NCBI GenBank assembly: GCA_002308575.1
Contig: DBVY01000025.1
Location: forward strand, 3,158-39,339
Source: Christensenella sp. UBA1252
GTDB taxonomy: Bacteria; Bacillota; Clostridia; Christensenellales; CAG-1252
Direction of reading: 5' to 3'
Length of the DNA: 36,182 nt
Each line of letters opens with the position of its first letter. Within the stretch, counting starts at the first letter, position 1. Below, piece after piece: positions 6,349 through 14,991 of this stretch. The translations under genes and the position numbers were made by a program. The notes under the pieces are model-generated. The model was given only the letters and a program-made list of their open reading frames with translations, did not search any database and was not told the DNA's origin.

Positions 6349-8967
6349 TTATGCGCCGTAAGCCGTCGCTGTGTTCGTTGTCGTCGTAATCGTTCCGTCG
6401 AGATAAAGATCATCGAGGAGAACGCTCGAAACATTGTAATTTCCGCCAAAGCTCTTCACCGCAACGGAAATTTTATTGATATACGGTACGTATTCCTTTT
6501 CCATATGGAACGATCCGCCGTTCGCGTCTGTAAACGCGTCGAATCCGATCTTGTATTGCGTCCAATCAGAAGAAATACCGTTCAACTCAACGCGGCATTG
6601 ATACGTTCCGTTCTGATTGATAAAAAGGTTGACGTATGCGATCGCAGAATACTGGTCGCCTTTCATAAGGAAGGAAATACCGTTCGCATCCACGGAAGAA
6701 TCGATCTTAACGTTCGTGAAGTAGGAAACCGCGTCCATTTTCGTCTTATAAGACATCGAAAGCGCTTGTCCGCTTCCGGAAGCGGTCGCATCGGTCAAAG
6801 ACACGTCCGCATAGGGAGCGGTCGAAGTCGTGTCCCAAGCAAGCGATTCCGCATCATCCTCGTCGAAATTCGAAACGAGCGCAAGTTTTTTATTCCCCGC
6901 CGTCGGCAGGATCTTATCCGTAAGCTCGGTCACGACGGTTTCGTCCACGATCACAAAGCGAATATTATCCACAAACACGTAGTTGTTCGCAATATACTTC
7001 GGATTCGCAACCTTTGCGCCGAGAATATTCGAATAGAAGTAGTATTGCAGAGAAATCGAGAATCCGATGATGTTATCGCTCGCAAGGACTTCCGCCGAAC
7101 CGAAATACCCTTCTGCAAGCGCCATATCGGCGAACGCGATCTTGTAGCTGTGCCACTCGGTCGAAAGCGCCTCGATCACGTACGAATACGCTTCGCCGGT
7201 TTCCGCATACAAGGTCACCGTGAGTTTTGCGGTCGCGCCTTCGTTTGAAGCGTCTTTCGCCTGGATCTCAATACCGTTAAAGCCCTCGACCGCCTCGAAT
7301 CGGACGCCGTAAATCGCTTCGCCCATATCCGTCTTATATCCGAATTTACCGGCGGTATTCTTGGTGCCGAGCGCATTTTCGGTATCTATATTCATCTCCT
7401 CGTCCTTATTGGAAGAGGACATCTGCCATACGTAATAAAGGTCGAGCGAATTCTTATAAGACGAGAAGTCCTCAATCACGCCTTCGGGCGAAACCGATCC
7501 GACGTAAAGGTTTTCTATCTCCTCTTCCATCGTTACGATATGCAAATTCGAAACCGTTACCGCGCCGCCCGAATACACCTTGTTGACGCCGAGCTGCAAC
7601 GCTTTGATATAGTAGAATTGACGAAATCCGTCGCCCTTGAATTCAGAGAGCATAAAGGCCGTGTACGGAATCACGAGTTTACCCGATTCGGGGATCGTGG
7701 CAACCGGTTGCGTAAACGCCCAGCGGTCGCCGTCCTCTTCCACAATACGGATCAGGACGTTGCCCGACTTAAAGTTTTGCGGATTCGTAAGCACGAGATC
7801 AAGTTCGAGCGCATCGCCCGGTGCAAGCAACTTGTTTACGTTCATTTTGACGAAACCGTATCCTTGGATCCCTTTGTCGTTCAGATCGTTAGCAGAACCG
7901 CTGAACGAATAGGTCAAAGAAGTTCCGTCTTCGGGAACGGTAACGCCGAAGTTGTAATTCTCGTTCGTAAGCGCGTCCTTATAATCGTTAAAGTCGAAAG
8001 TCGAAATGAACAAATGACTGTACTTCGCGTAATTGATGGCGCGGAGATCGGAAAAATACGCGATGCCGTCGCCGAACGATTTTTCGAATACGAGCTCAAA
8101 CGATTTGATATAGTTATAGTCGAAAACTTGGTTTTGGATCGGTGTGCCGCCCTTCGTGCGGAGCGTAAATTCGTCGAAACGAATGATGATCGTTTGCTTC
8201 GCGTTATTCGCAAGCTTGATCGGCGCGTTCCAATACTCGTTGTCTTCGTCAACGACGCGGAAATAGATCTCGGAATCGTTGCCCGCATAGTAGAAATTAA
8301 AATAGAATGCGTCCACTCCGTAAAATTCCGATTCCCTGCTGTGCGTAACGACGATCCAACCGTCCGATTCTTCAAAACCGGGGCCTTGGTTCGTGTCTTC
8401 CTCGTCAAATTTAACGGTCAAAGAATCCTTTCCGGTTCCGAAGAAATTGTGTTTATCGATCGCAACGGTCGCCTTGGATCCGACGTCGTGCACCTTCCAC
8501 TCGTCCGCATATGCGATATCGATCGGAACTTCTTCTTGCAAATTCGCTTGATAATAGAAACTTTGAACTTCGTCCGAGAAGAGCTTGGTGTTATTCGAAT
8601 TCACAGCCGTTACGCGCCAATAATAGGTCTTATTCTTCGTTTTGAGAGCAGCGCCGATCTTAAACGCAGTCGTCGTGATGCCCGTTTTCTTGAAATACGT
8701 TTTATCTTCCGCGTCGAATTCGTCCGAAGATGCGATTTCGAGCGTATACGTTTCCGCGTTCGATGCCGCCGTCCATGAGAATTCGGGCACAGTCAACGTT
8801 ACGAAATTATCTTTCGGAGAAACCGCGGAAAACGCTCCGATCTCCCCTTTTAAGGAAGTCGGTTGAAATTCATTGGAAGAAAGGTTCTTTTTTTCCGAAG
8901 AACAAGCCGCCAAAACCGCGACGGCGATCAACAGACAGATAACAACGATCAAAATTTTCTTTTTCAT
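6349..8967 (-). CDS. Surface lipoprotein with an Fn3-like domain and four predicted carbohydrate-binding beta-sandwich modules
   Basis: This 872-residue lipoprotein has lipobox LAAC (Cys22). Residues 45-140 resemble a fibronectin type III domain (PEFSWTAASNAETYTLEI, then TYYWRVTAVN). Four modules follow at about 148-325, 326-495, 500-705 and 708-872. Each begins with a strand leading to F(D/E) plus acidic residues and ends with a hydrophobic strand carrying SDL, SNL, DNI or DDL (IAYFSDLRAI, VTVSNLHIV, VFVDNIRFV, VLLDDLYLD). This end pattern is typical of jelly-roll modules such as CBM11-like or galactose-binding-like folds. No catalytic residues are apparent. A role in holding polysaccharide at the surface is likely. 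The ATG at 8967 has a strong GGAGGTGG; a TTG 18 bases upstream is less likely. Domain families are assigned by pattern only. Confidence 0.85.
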   Translation of the reverse strand: MKKKILIVVICLLIAVAVLAACSSEKKNLSSNEFQPTSLKGEIGAFSAVSPKDNFVTLTVPEFSWTAASNAETYTLEIASSDEFDAEDKTYFKKTGITTTAFKIGAALKTKNKTYYWRVTAVNSNNTKLFSDEVQSFYYQANLQEEVPIDIAYADEWKVHDVGSKATVAIDKHNFFGTGKDSLTVKFDEEDTNQGPGFEESDGWIVVTHSRESEFYGVDAFYFNFYYAGNDSEIYFRVVDEDNEYWNAPIKLANNAKQTIIIRFDEFTLRTKGGTPIQNQVFDYNYIKSFELVFEKSFGDGIAYFSDLRAINYAKYSHLFISTFDFNDYKDALTNENYNFGVTVPEDGTSLTYSFSGSANDLNDKGIQGYGFVKMNVNKLLAPGDALELDLVLTNPQNFKSGNVLIRIVEEDGDRWAFTQPVATIPESGKLVIPYTAFMLSEFKGDGFRQFYYIKALQLGVNKVYSGGAVTVSNLHIVTMEEEIENLYVGSVSPEGVIEDFSSYKNSLDLYYVWQMSSSNKDEEMNIDTENALGTKNTAGKFGYKTDMGEAIYGVRFEAVEGFNGIEIQAKDASNEGATAKLTVTLYAETGEAYSYVIEALSTEWHSYKIAFADMALAEGYFGSAEVLASDNIIGFSISLQYYFYSNILGAKVANPKYIANNYVFVDNIRFVIVDETVVTELTDKILPTAGNKKLALVSNFDEDDAESLAWDTTSTAPYADVSLTDATASGSGQALSMSYKTKMDAVSYFTNVKIDSSVDANGISFLMKGDQYSAIAYVNLFINQNGTYQCRVELNGISSDWTQYKIGFDAFTDANGGSFHMEKEYVPYINKISVAVKSFGGNYNVSSVLLDDLYLDGTITTTTNTATAYGA

Positions 8968-8981
8968 AGTCGCCACCTCCG

Positions 8982-10490
8982 TCAAATCTTCTCGCTCGAA
9001 ACGAATACTATGCTCGATGCGGGCACTTCAATCTTCGTTTTTGCGTTCAAAGACCCGTCGATCACATAATTCGGAACGACGAAACCGTCTGCGCCGATCT
9101 TCAAACTATTCTGATTATAAATATAAATGTAAAGCTTTCCGCTGCCGTTTACGGTTTCTTCGATCGCAAACTCTTCGGTTACAGGAAAACGCGTGCTGTT
9201 TACTGCAACGAAACCGCCTTTCTTTCTGTCGGACGAAACGGTTGCAAGCGTGCGAACGCCGCTATTTCCGCCCGTAGCGCTGTATACGGTATTTCCCGGA
9301 CGGAAAATATTCGTCAAAAGCACGGTGGAATGGAACCACGGACGGTATTCCTGCTTCGCGGAAGTTGCGGAAGCGAGCGTCGAGAACATACCCCACTCTT
9401 TCGGCGTATTGCCCCCTTCGTTGTACATAAAATGCATCGCGTCGTCCAAATCCCAATAGACGATTCCGTTTACGCCCGCGAGAATGCTTTGCACGGTGTA
9501 ATCCGCCATACGAAGCCCATACGAATAATTCGAGATATAGGCATTACAGTCGGTAACGACGTTTTTTCCGTCCAAAAGACCCGCTTCCCAAATGATCATC
9601 TGCTTGGTTCTTCCGAGCGATTTATCGTTCTTTTTAACTCTTTTATAGAGATTGGAAAGGCTCTTTTGATAGCGCGCGTTATCAATATCATAGTTGCTGA
9701 CGTACATATGCAAGCCGTAATTATTGACGACGCCTTTTAAGTTGGACGCAATCTTCGGCAAATATTGCGTGGAACCGACAAGACCCGTCGTATCGCCGCC
9801 GATGATATCGAGATCGTTCAGTCCGACGCCGTCCAAAGACTTCCTGACGTTTTTAACGCCCTTCTCCCACTTTGCGTAAGAGTTATACGCATTTTTGGAA
9901 GACCCGATCACGCCGACGTTGTTCGGCTCGTTCGTATTGACGAACCAGCGAATGCAATCGTACCCTTTGAACTTGATCAAGTACTCCATAAGGTCGGCGA
10001 TCATCTTTGCCCAACGCTCATCCGACGTCGCATTCGGGATCATTTTATATAGATCCTTTTCGGGATCGATATTTCCGATCACGTTCCAAACGCCGAAAGC
10101 AACGCGAATGCCGTTCGCTTGGCAATAATCCAAAACGTCGCACGCGTTCTTCATATACTTGTTGTTGAAAGTGTAATTCCAAGTGTCGTCCGATAGATCT
10201 TCCGTGTCTTTATCGTCGAAATCCACGACGAACCAATCGAGGTTGGTCATACAGCGAACGAGAGAGGGATTCAGCTTGTCCACCGAAGCAATCACGCGAT
10301 CCCAAGATCCTTTGACCGTCTTATTGATGTCTTCATAGGTTCCCCATTCGACGCCGAGACCGTCAAACGAGGCGGAAACAACGTTCTCTTTGGAGAAATA
10401 GCTCTCCCCCGATGCCGATTCCTTTTTGCAGGCAAACCCGAAACAAAGGATCAGCGTCAAAAGCAATATAACAGACGTAATTTTTTTCAT
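8982..10490 (-). CDS. Lipoprotein glycoside hydrolase, clan GH-A fold
   Basis: This 502-residue protein has a lipoprotein signal (FGFAC, Cys21) and a (beta/alpha)8 glycosidase body. The acid/base glutamate is in RWFVNTNEP (Glu188) and the probable nucleophile in MIIWEAG (Glu302), the spacing and strand positions expected for clan GH-A. NYGLHMY and VYWDLDD lie on further strands. Residues 400-502 form a C-terminal beta domain ending in the ASSIVFVSS strand typical of GH30/GH39/GH51-like proteins. NEP followed by N is reminiscent of GH39, but I cannot fix the family by eye. It would be the surface endo- or exo-enzyme that generates importable oligosaccharides. It lies 11 bases after the solute-binding protein gene. 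The frame runs on to 10547, but the signal peptide and an AAGAG site favour the ATG at 10490. Confidence 0.88.
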   Translation of the reverse strand: MKKITSVILLLTLILCFGFACKKESASGESYFSKENVVSASFDGLGVEWGTYEDINKTVKGSWDRVIASVDKLNPSLVRCMTNLDWFVVDFDDKDTEDLSDDTWNYTFNNKYMKNACDVLDYCQANGIRVAFGVWNVIGNIDPEKDLYKMIPNATSDERWAKMIADLMEYLIKFKGYDCIRWFVNTNEPNNVGVIGSSKNAYNSYAKWEKGVKNVRKSLDGVGLNDLDIIGGDTTGLVGSTQYLPKIASNLKGVVNNYGLHMYVSNYDIDNARYQKSLSNLYKRVKKNDKSLGRTKQMIIWEAGLLDGKNVVTDCNAYISNYSYGLRMADYTVQSILAGVNGIVYWDLDDAMHFMYNEGGNTPKEWGMFSTLASATSAKQEYRPWFHSTVLLTNIFRPGNTVYSATGGNSGVRTLATVSSDRKKGGFVAVNSTRFPVTEEFAIEETVNGSGKLYIYIYNQNSLKIGADGFVVPNYVIDGSLNAKTKIEVPASSIVFVSSEKI

Positions 10491-10501
10491 AAACTCTTTT
10501 C

Positions 10502-12097
10502 TTATTTCCCGAGCGCGTCGTTGATCTCTTTCAAGACTTTTTGCCAAGTGGAATCGTTTACCGTGGATCTGTATTTATCTTTGGAAATGTTGCCGTAACA
10601 GTACTGCATGACAGCCGCGTTTGCGTCTTCCAAAAGCTTACCGGACTTTTCCGCTTTGGTCTTAACGACGCTCTTGTCGTTCAACCACTTTACCTGCGGA
10701 TCTTCGGACAAAACGCGCAAATTGCCCGCCGCTTTTTGCTCTTTCATAAAATTCGTCCAATCGTTCAAAATCGTATATGCCTTTTGGTCGGTCATCGGGT
10801 CGGTCGCCGTCATATCGTAACCGAGCGTGCACATATAACGTAAGTACTTTGCGCCGTTATATTTCTCAATATAGCGACCGTTATCGTCCTTTTCCCAGCC
10901 CGCTTCGGTAAGCGTTACTTTGCCGCTTGCGTCAACGGTGTAATCGTAATCCTCAAAGCCGTATTTTGCGAGCATCGTTCCTTCTTCGGAAAGGAGGTAA
11001 TCCATAATGTCGAGGATCTTCTTCATCTTTTCGTCAGAAATCTTGGAGGAGAAGAACGTCATCGAGAACCAATCGAGTTGCCCTTCGAGCGCATATTTCC
11101 CGTCCGGCCCCTTCACTTTCATGATCGCGGTCATATCGTCCAAGGCTTCTTGCGAAATATTCTTATTCGCGTCTTTCATCTTATTACGAAGCGTCGTATA
11201 GTTCGAAAGCGAAAGGTTTTCATAGAAAACGCCTACTCTGCCGCCGTAATATTTCTTGTTAGCGTCACCTTCGTTGGACGAAAATTGCTCGTAACCGTAG
11301 ATCTTGCTCGTAACGAAGTTCTTTGCAACATCCAATCCTTCAATATACTTATCGGACGCGTAGTTGGAAATGATCGCACCGTTCGTATCCTTCGCAAAGC
11401 AATGCGGCGCGGTTTTATAGAAGTTTATGACCGAGGGGAATCCCCATTCGACGTCCACGAGCGCGTAGAAGTCGCCGCCTCTGCATTTTTGATTGTAGAA
11501 CGTTTGAAGAAGGGTATTGAATTCTTCCCACGTATAGATATCGTTCTCCTTGTAGACGCCGTATTGTTTCGCCCAATCGCGGCGATAGACGTACGTAAAC
11601 GGAGTGAAATCGGCTTCGCCGCCTTTGATGTTTTTCGCAACGGGAATACCCCACAGGCGCTTTTCCTTATCGCCCTTCGCTTTATACATCAATTGATCGA
11701 CGTCCGAAGTGCCTTCGATCAAGGCTTTGACGTTCGGCCACGGAGAAAGATCGGAAGGAAGCGGTTTGATATCGCGGTCGTCCGCCCAGAAAGCGTAACT
11801 GTTCGCGAAGTTATAGCTGTCGATATCTGCTTGGAAAACGTCCGTTACGTTTCCGCCGTTGATTGCGGAAGAAACCTGTTGATCCCAGTCCGCCCAAGAA
11901 TAGGTGGACGTTTTGATCTTGATTCCGAACTGTTCTTCGAGGGCAGCCGTGTAGGCGTCGTCCCCGTTCCAGTCGTTAAAGTACAGGTTACGGATCGTGA
12001 TCGTCCCTTCGTCGTTCTTTTTGGTGCATCCGGCAAAACCGGCGCACACGCTCGCAACGAGCGACAATGCCAAAATTACAAGCAAAACCTTTTTCAT
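10502..12097 (-). CDS. Carbohydrate ABC transporter substrate-binding lipoprotein (family 1)
   Basis: This 531-residue protein is the extracellular receptor of the sugar ABC transporter. The signal peptide ends in lipobox GFAGC (Cys24). Next come TITIRNLYFNDW and GGNVTDVFQADIDSYN, patterns of extracellular solute-binding protein family 1 of the CUT1 (LplA/LipO) type, then RLWGIPVAKN, FTYVYRRDWAKQYG and YTWEEFNTLLQTF, all usual in this family. Length is normal for the large LplA-like group that binds oligosaccharides. A strong GGAGG precedes the ATG, and the gene begins 13 bases after the permease stop, so receptor and permeases should be made together. Binding specificity cannot be read from sequence; the two neighbouring GH130 enzymes suggest manno-oligosaccharides. 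Confidence 0.95.
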   Translation of the reverse strand: MKKVLLVILALSLVASVCAGFAGCTKKNDEGTITIRNLYFNDWNGDDAYTAALEEQFGIKIKTSTYSWADWDQQVSSAINGGNVTDVFQADIDSYNFANSYAFWADDRDIKPLPSDLSPWPNVKALIEGTSDVDQLMYKAKGDKEKRLWGIPVAKNIKGGEADFTPFTYVYRRDWAKQYGVYKENDIYTWEEFNTLLQTFYNQKCRGGDFYALVDVEWGFPSVINFYKTAPHCFAKDTNGAIISNYASDKYIEGLDVAKNFVTSKIYGYEQFSSNEGDANKKYYGGRVGVFYENLSLSNYTTLRNKMKDANKNISQEALDDMTAIMKVKGPDGKYALEGQLDWFSMTFFSSKISDEKMKKILDIMDYLLSEEGTMLAKYGFEDYDYTVDASGKVTLTEAGWEKDDNGRYIEKYNGAKYLRYMCTLGYDMTATDPMTDQKAYTILNDWTNFMKEQKAAGNLRVLSEDPQVKWLNDKSVVKTKAEKSGKLLEDANAAVMQYCYGNISKDKYRSTVNDSTWQKVLKEINDALGK

Positions 12098-12110
12098 AAA
12101 CTACCTCCGT

Positions 12111-13019
12111 TTATCCTTTAATCGCACCCACCACCAAGCCCTTGACGAAGAACTTTTGAAGGAAGGGATAGAAACACATCATCGGGACGATGGAGAAGAA
12201 AACGCTCGCCATCGTCAAACCTTCGGAATATACGACCTTCTGCCCCAGCGTTTCGATCGAAGACGAACTCGTCGTTATCATTTCGCGAAGGACGAGTTGC
12301 AAAGGCTTGTAGGAAGGCTCCTCAATAAAGAGCATTGCGTTGTACCAACTGTTCCAGTTACCGACCGCGAAGAACAAACCGACCGTTGCAAGCATCGGAA
12401 GCGCCATCGGCAGATAGACCTTAAAGAAGATTTGAATATCGTTCGCGCCGTCGATCTTCGCGGATTCTTCGAGATCGGGCGGAAGCGAAGCGAAATAGTT
12501 GCGCATCAAGAGCATATTGTAGGTGTCGATCGCACCCGGAATGATCATAACCCAAATCTGGTTATAAAGACCGAGGTTTTTGATTAAGTAGTAATACGGG
12601 ATCAAACCGCCACCGAAAAACATCGTTACGAGGATCATGTTCATAACGAAGTTCTTACCGACCCACTTATTACGCGAAAGTGCGTAACCCGTGATAACCG
12701 TAAAGAAAAGCTGATACGCCGTTCCGACGAACAAAAGGAGTAACGTTACGCGAACGCCGGACCAAAGTGAAGCGCTGTGGAAAACGGTTGCGTAGTTATC
12801 CCACGTAATCTCTTTCGGATACAGGAGGAAAGGCGTGTTCAAATAAACGCTTTCCGGCGAGATCGAGATCAACAACGCGTTATAAAACGGGTAAATAATA
12901 ATTAACGCATAGAGAAGCAAGATCGCAAAAATGACCCAGTCCATCGGACCGATCCGTTTATCGAAGGTGCTACCCTTCGGACGAAGGGGTAAATAACGCA
13001 AATTCTCGAATTTTCTCAT
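12111..13019 (-). CDS. Carbohydrate ABC transporter permease, LplC/MsmG type
   Basis: This 302-residue integral membrane protein has six hydrophobic segments and the permease EAA motif ESAKIDGANDIQIFFKVYLP at residues 185-204, which docks on the ATPase. It belongs to the binding-protein-dependent CUT1 permeases. The C-terminus KGLVVGAIKG is characteristic of the LplC/YtcP-type second permease. The N-terminal ISISPESVYLNTPFLLYP pattern also fits this group. Its start overlaps the stop of the first permease gene by four bases (ATGA). It forms the heterodimeric channel with that protein; the cognate ATPase is probably the one at the end of this operon. Confidence 0.95.
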   Translation of the reverse strand: MRKFENLRYLPLRPKGSTFDKRIGPMDWVIFAILLLYALIIIYPFYNALLISISPESVYLNTPFLLYPKEITWDNYATVFHSASLWSGVRVTLLLLFVGTAYQLFFTVITGYALSRNKWVGKNFVMNMILVTMFFGGGLIPYYYLIKNLGLYNQIWVMIIPGAIDTYNMLLMRNYFASLPPDLEESAKIDGANDIQIFFKVYLPMALPMLATVGLFFAVGNWNSWYNAMLFIEEPSYKPLQLVLREMITTSSSSIETLGQKVVYSEGLTMASVFFSIVPMMCFYPFLQKFFVKGLVVGAIKG

Positions 13020-13966
13020 ATGATACCTCTCTCCCCGCTGAGCTTCGCGATCCTATCCACGATCAAAACGAGGATAAAGGAAACGACCGATTTGAAAAGA
13101 CCGACCGCCGCGCCGATCTCGGCAGGTTGCCACTCGCGGAAGGTGGAACGATAAATATACGTGTCGATGATATCCGCAACGTCGTACACGAGGGGGTTAT
13201 ACATATTGAAGATCTGATCGAAACCCGCCGAAAGAATTCCGCCGACCGAAAGGATCAAAAGCAGGATCGCGGTCGGTTTGATCGCGGGAAGCGTGATATG
13301 CCAAATCTTTTGAAGCCTTGTAGCGCCGTCGATATCCGCCGCTTCGTAAAGCTCGGGGGAAATGCCCGCCATCGTTGCGAGATAAATGATACTGCTCCAC
13401 CCCGCTTCTTTCCAAACGTCCGATCCGAAGATCAAGGATAGAAAAACCTTTCCGTTCGCGAGGAACTGCACCCTTTCCGCGCCCGTTGACGCGATAATAT
13501 CGTTGATGATACCGGAAGTTCCGAAAATGTTCGCAACAAGACCGCCCACGATGACCCAAGAAAGGAAGTGCGGGAACGTAACGATCGTTTGTACCGTCTT
13601 TTTGAAATAGCGCAGTCGAATTTCGTTGATCAAAAGCGCAACGAGAAGCGCGGCGATAAAGCTGATGATGATTTTACATAAACCGATGATAACGGTGTTG
13701 CGGAGTACTTTCCAGAAATAGGGATCTTGGAAAATCGTGTAAAAGTTTCCGAAACCTCCCATATCCGCCCAAGGACTGTTGATAATGCCCTGTTTGGGAA
13801 GATACTGCTTAAAAGCGATCAAAATGCCGTACATCGGGGCGTAACAAAAAACCGCGTAATAAATGATCGCCGGAATGATCATCAAGATCAAATATCTTGA
13901 CTTTTTGACCCGATTTCCGAAGTCGTTTAGGGGGCTGTTCCTATCAATTATCAATTTCCTGTTCAT
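13016..13966 (-). CDS. Carbohydrate ABC transporter permease, LplB type
   Basis: This 316-residue permease starts with a hydrophilic cytoplasmic N-terminus followed by a YLILMIIPAIIYYAVFCYAPMYG first helix, which is typical of LplB/YtcO. The EAA motif YEAADIDGATRLQKIWHITLP is at about residues 207-227. About six transmembrane segments are visible. It pairs with the permease at 12111-13019 and overlaps it by four bases. Its own ATG overlaps the stop of the preceding GH130 gene by four bases, so enzyme, both permeases and probably the binding protein are translated in series. Confidence 0.95.
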   Translation of the reverse strand: MNRKLIIDRNSPLNDFGNRVKKSRYLILMIIPAIIYYAVFCYAPMYGILIAFKQYLPKQGIINSPWADMGGFGNFYTIFQDPYFWKVLRNTVIIGLCKIIISFIAALLVALLINEIRLRYFKKTVQTIVTFPHFLSWVIVGGLVANIFGTSGIINDIIASTGAERVQFLANGKVFLSLIFGSDVWKEAGWSSIIYLATMAGISPELYEAADIDGATRLQKIWHITLPAIKPTAILLLILSVGGILSAGFDQIFNMYNPLVYDVADIIDTYIYRSTFREWQPAEIGAAVGLFKSVVSFILVLIVDRIAKLSGERGII

Positions 13967-14940
13967 CTTTCAAATTTTACTATATAATCAAGAACTCTGT
14001 CAATAGTGGTAAACGCAAGCCCGACGACCGTATCCGCGCCACCGTAATAGATCGCGATCCTTCCCGTTTCCGCGTCCGTAAGCGCCGAACAAGGGAAAAG
14101 AACGTTGGGAACAAACCCGACCGTTTCGTAATCCGCTTCGGGTGTCAAGAGAAAATTGCCGCAACGGTGTTTTACGGTGCGAACGTCGTCCTTATCGAGG
14201 ATCACCGCGCCGAGAGAATACACGAAACCGTTGCAAGTCTGCGTTGCGCCGTGATAGAACAAAAGCCAACCTTCGCTCGTTTCGATCGGAGCGCAACCTG
14301 CGCCGATCTTCAAGCCCTGCCACCATTCGTAGCCCCGCTCCATCAAGCGGCTATGATTGCCCCAATAAATGAGATCGGGGCTTTCGGAAATATAGATATC
14401 TCCGAACGGCGTATGCCCGTTATCGGACGGTCGGGAAAGCAAATAATACTTTCCGTTGATCTTTCTCGGGAACAAAACACCGTTTCTGTTAAACGGTAAA
14501 AAGGGATGGGAAACCATCTCGAAACGTTCGAAATCTTTGGTTTTTCCGAGCGCAAGAACGGGAAGTCCGTGTTGCCCGTCGCACCAAATCACGTAATACG
14601 CGTCTTCGACTTTTACGACGCGCGGATCGTAAGCGTATTCGAATTTATACGCATCCCCGCCTTTTTGGTGAAAAACGATGCGTTCCTTATTGAAGGTAAA
14701 ATGAATTCCGTCCGCGCTTTTTCCGAAATACAAATACGGGATTCCGTTCTTCGTTTCCCCTCTGAAAACGCCTGCGAATCCGCCCTTAAACGGAACGACC
14801 GCGCTGTTAAAAACGCGCGTTACGTTCTCAATTGGATTCCTACCGATGATCGGGTTTGAAGCGTATCTCCAAACGGGAGAGTTGTCAACGGGGTCTTGCC
14901 AAGGGATGTTCGGGAGTGCTTCTCCAATGATTTTTGCCAT
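13963..14940 (-). CDS. GH130 family glycoside phosphorylase (second paralogue)
   Basis: This 325-residue cytoplasmic enzyme has the GH130 pattern: VWRYASNPIIGRNP at residues 23-36, FNSAVVPF, YDPR at 104-107 with Asp105 as the likely proton donor, LLSRP at 167-171, LLFYHGAT with His230, and IAIYYGGADTVVGLA near the end. The N-terminal IPWQDP...VWRY extension is typical of the group containing beta-1,4-manno-oligosaccharide phosphorylases; I think subfamily GH130_2 is likely but cannot verify it. Phosphorolysis of imported mannosides would give mannose 1-phosphate and save ATP. It is the first gene after the giant lipoprotein, 51 bases away, with an AGGAAAGG ribosome site. Its stop overlaps the first permease start. 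Confidence 0.93.
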   Translation of the reverse strand: MAKIIGEALPNIPWQDPVDNSPVWRYASNPIIGRNPIENVTRVFNSAVVPFKGGFAGVFRGETKNGIPYLYFGKSADGIHFTFNKERIVFHQKGGDAYKFEYAYDPRVVKVEDAYYVIWCDGQHGLPVLALGKTKDFERFEMVSHPFLPFNRNGVLFPRKINGKYYLLSRPSDNGHTPFGDIYISESPDLIYWGNHSRLMERGYEWWQGLKIGAGCAPIETSEGWLLFYHGATQTCNGFVYSLGAVILDKDDVRTVKHRCGNFLLTPEADYETVGFVPNVLFPCSALTDAETGRIAIYYGGADTVVGLAFTTIDRVLDYIVKFER

Positions 14941-14974
14941 GTGTTTTTCCTTTCCTCTTTTTGTTTTTATTCAA

Positions 14975-14987
14975 CCGCTTTTTGCGG
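14975..14987 (-). other. Small intercistronic hairpin between giant lipoprotein and GH130
   Basis: The 51-base gap after the giant gene is the longest in the operon. On the minus strand it contains CCGC-AAAAA-GCGG, a 4-base stem just after the stop codon, followed by an A-rich tract rather than a run of U. It is therefore not a standard terminator. It could mark an mRNA processing or stability boundary that sets different amounts of giant lipoprotein and downstream transporter. The stem is short and the evidence weak. Confidence 0.3.
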
Positions 14988-14991
14988 ATTA

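Noticed and set aside
7540..8778. 412-codon plus-strand reading frame opposite the four-module lipoprotein
   Set aside because: It is an antisense artefact of codon bias, with Arg- and Ile-rich low-information sequence and no recognisable domain.
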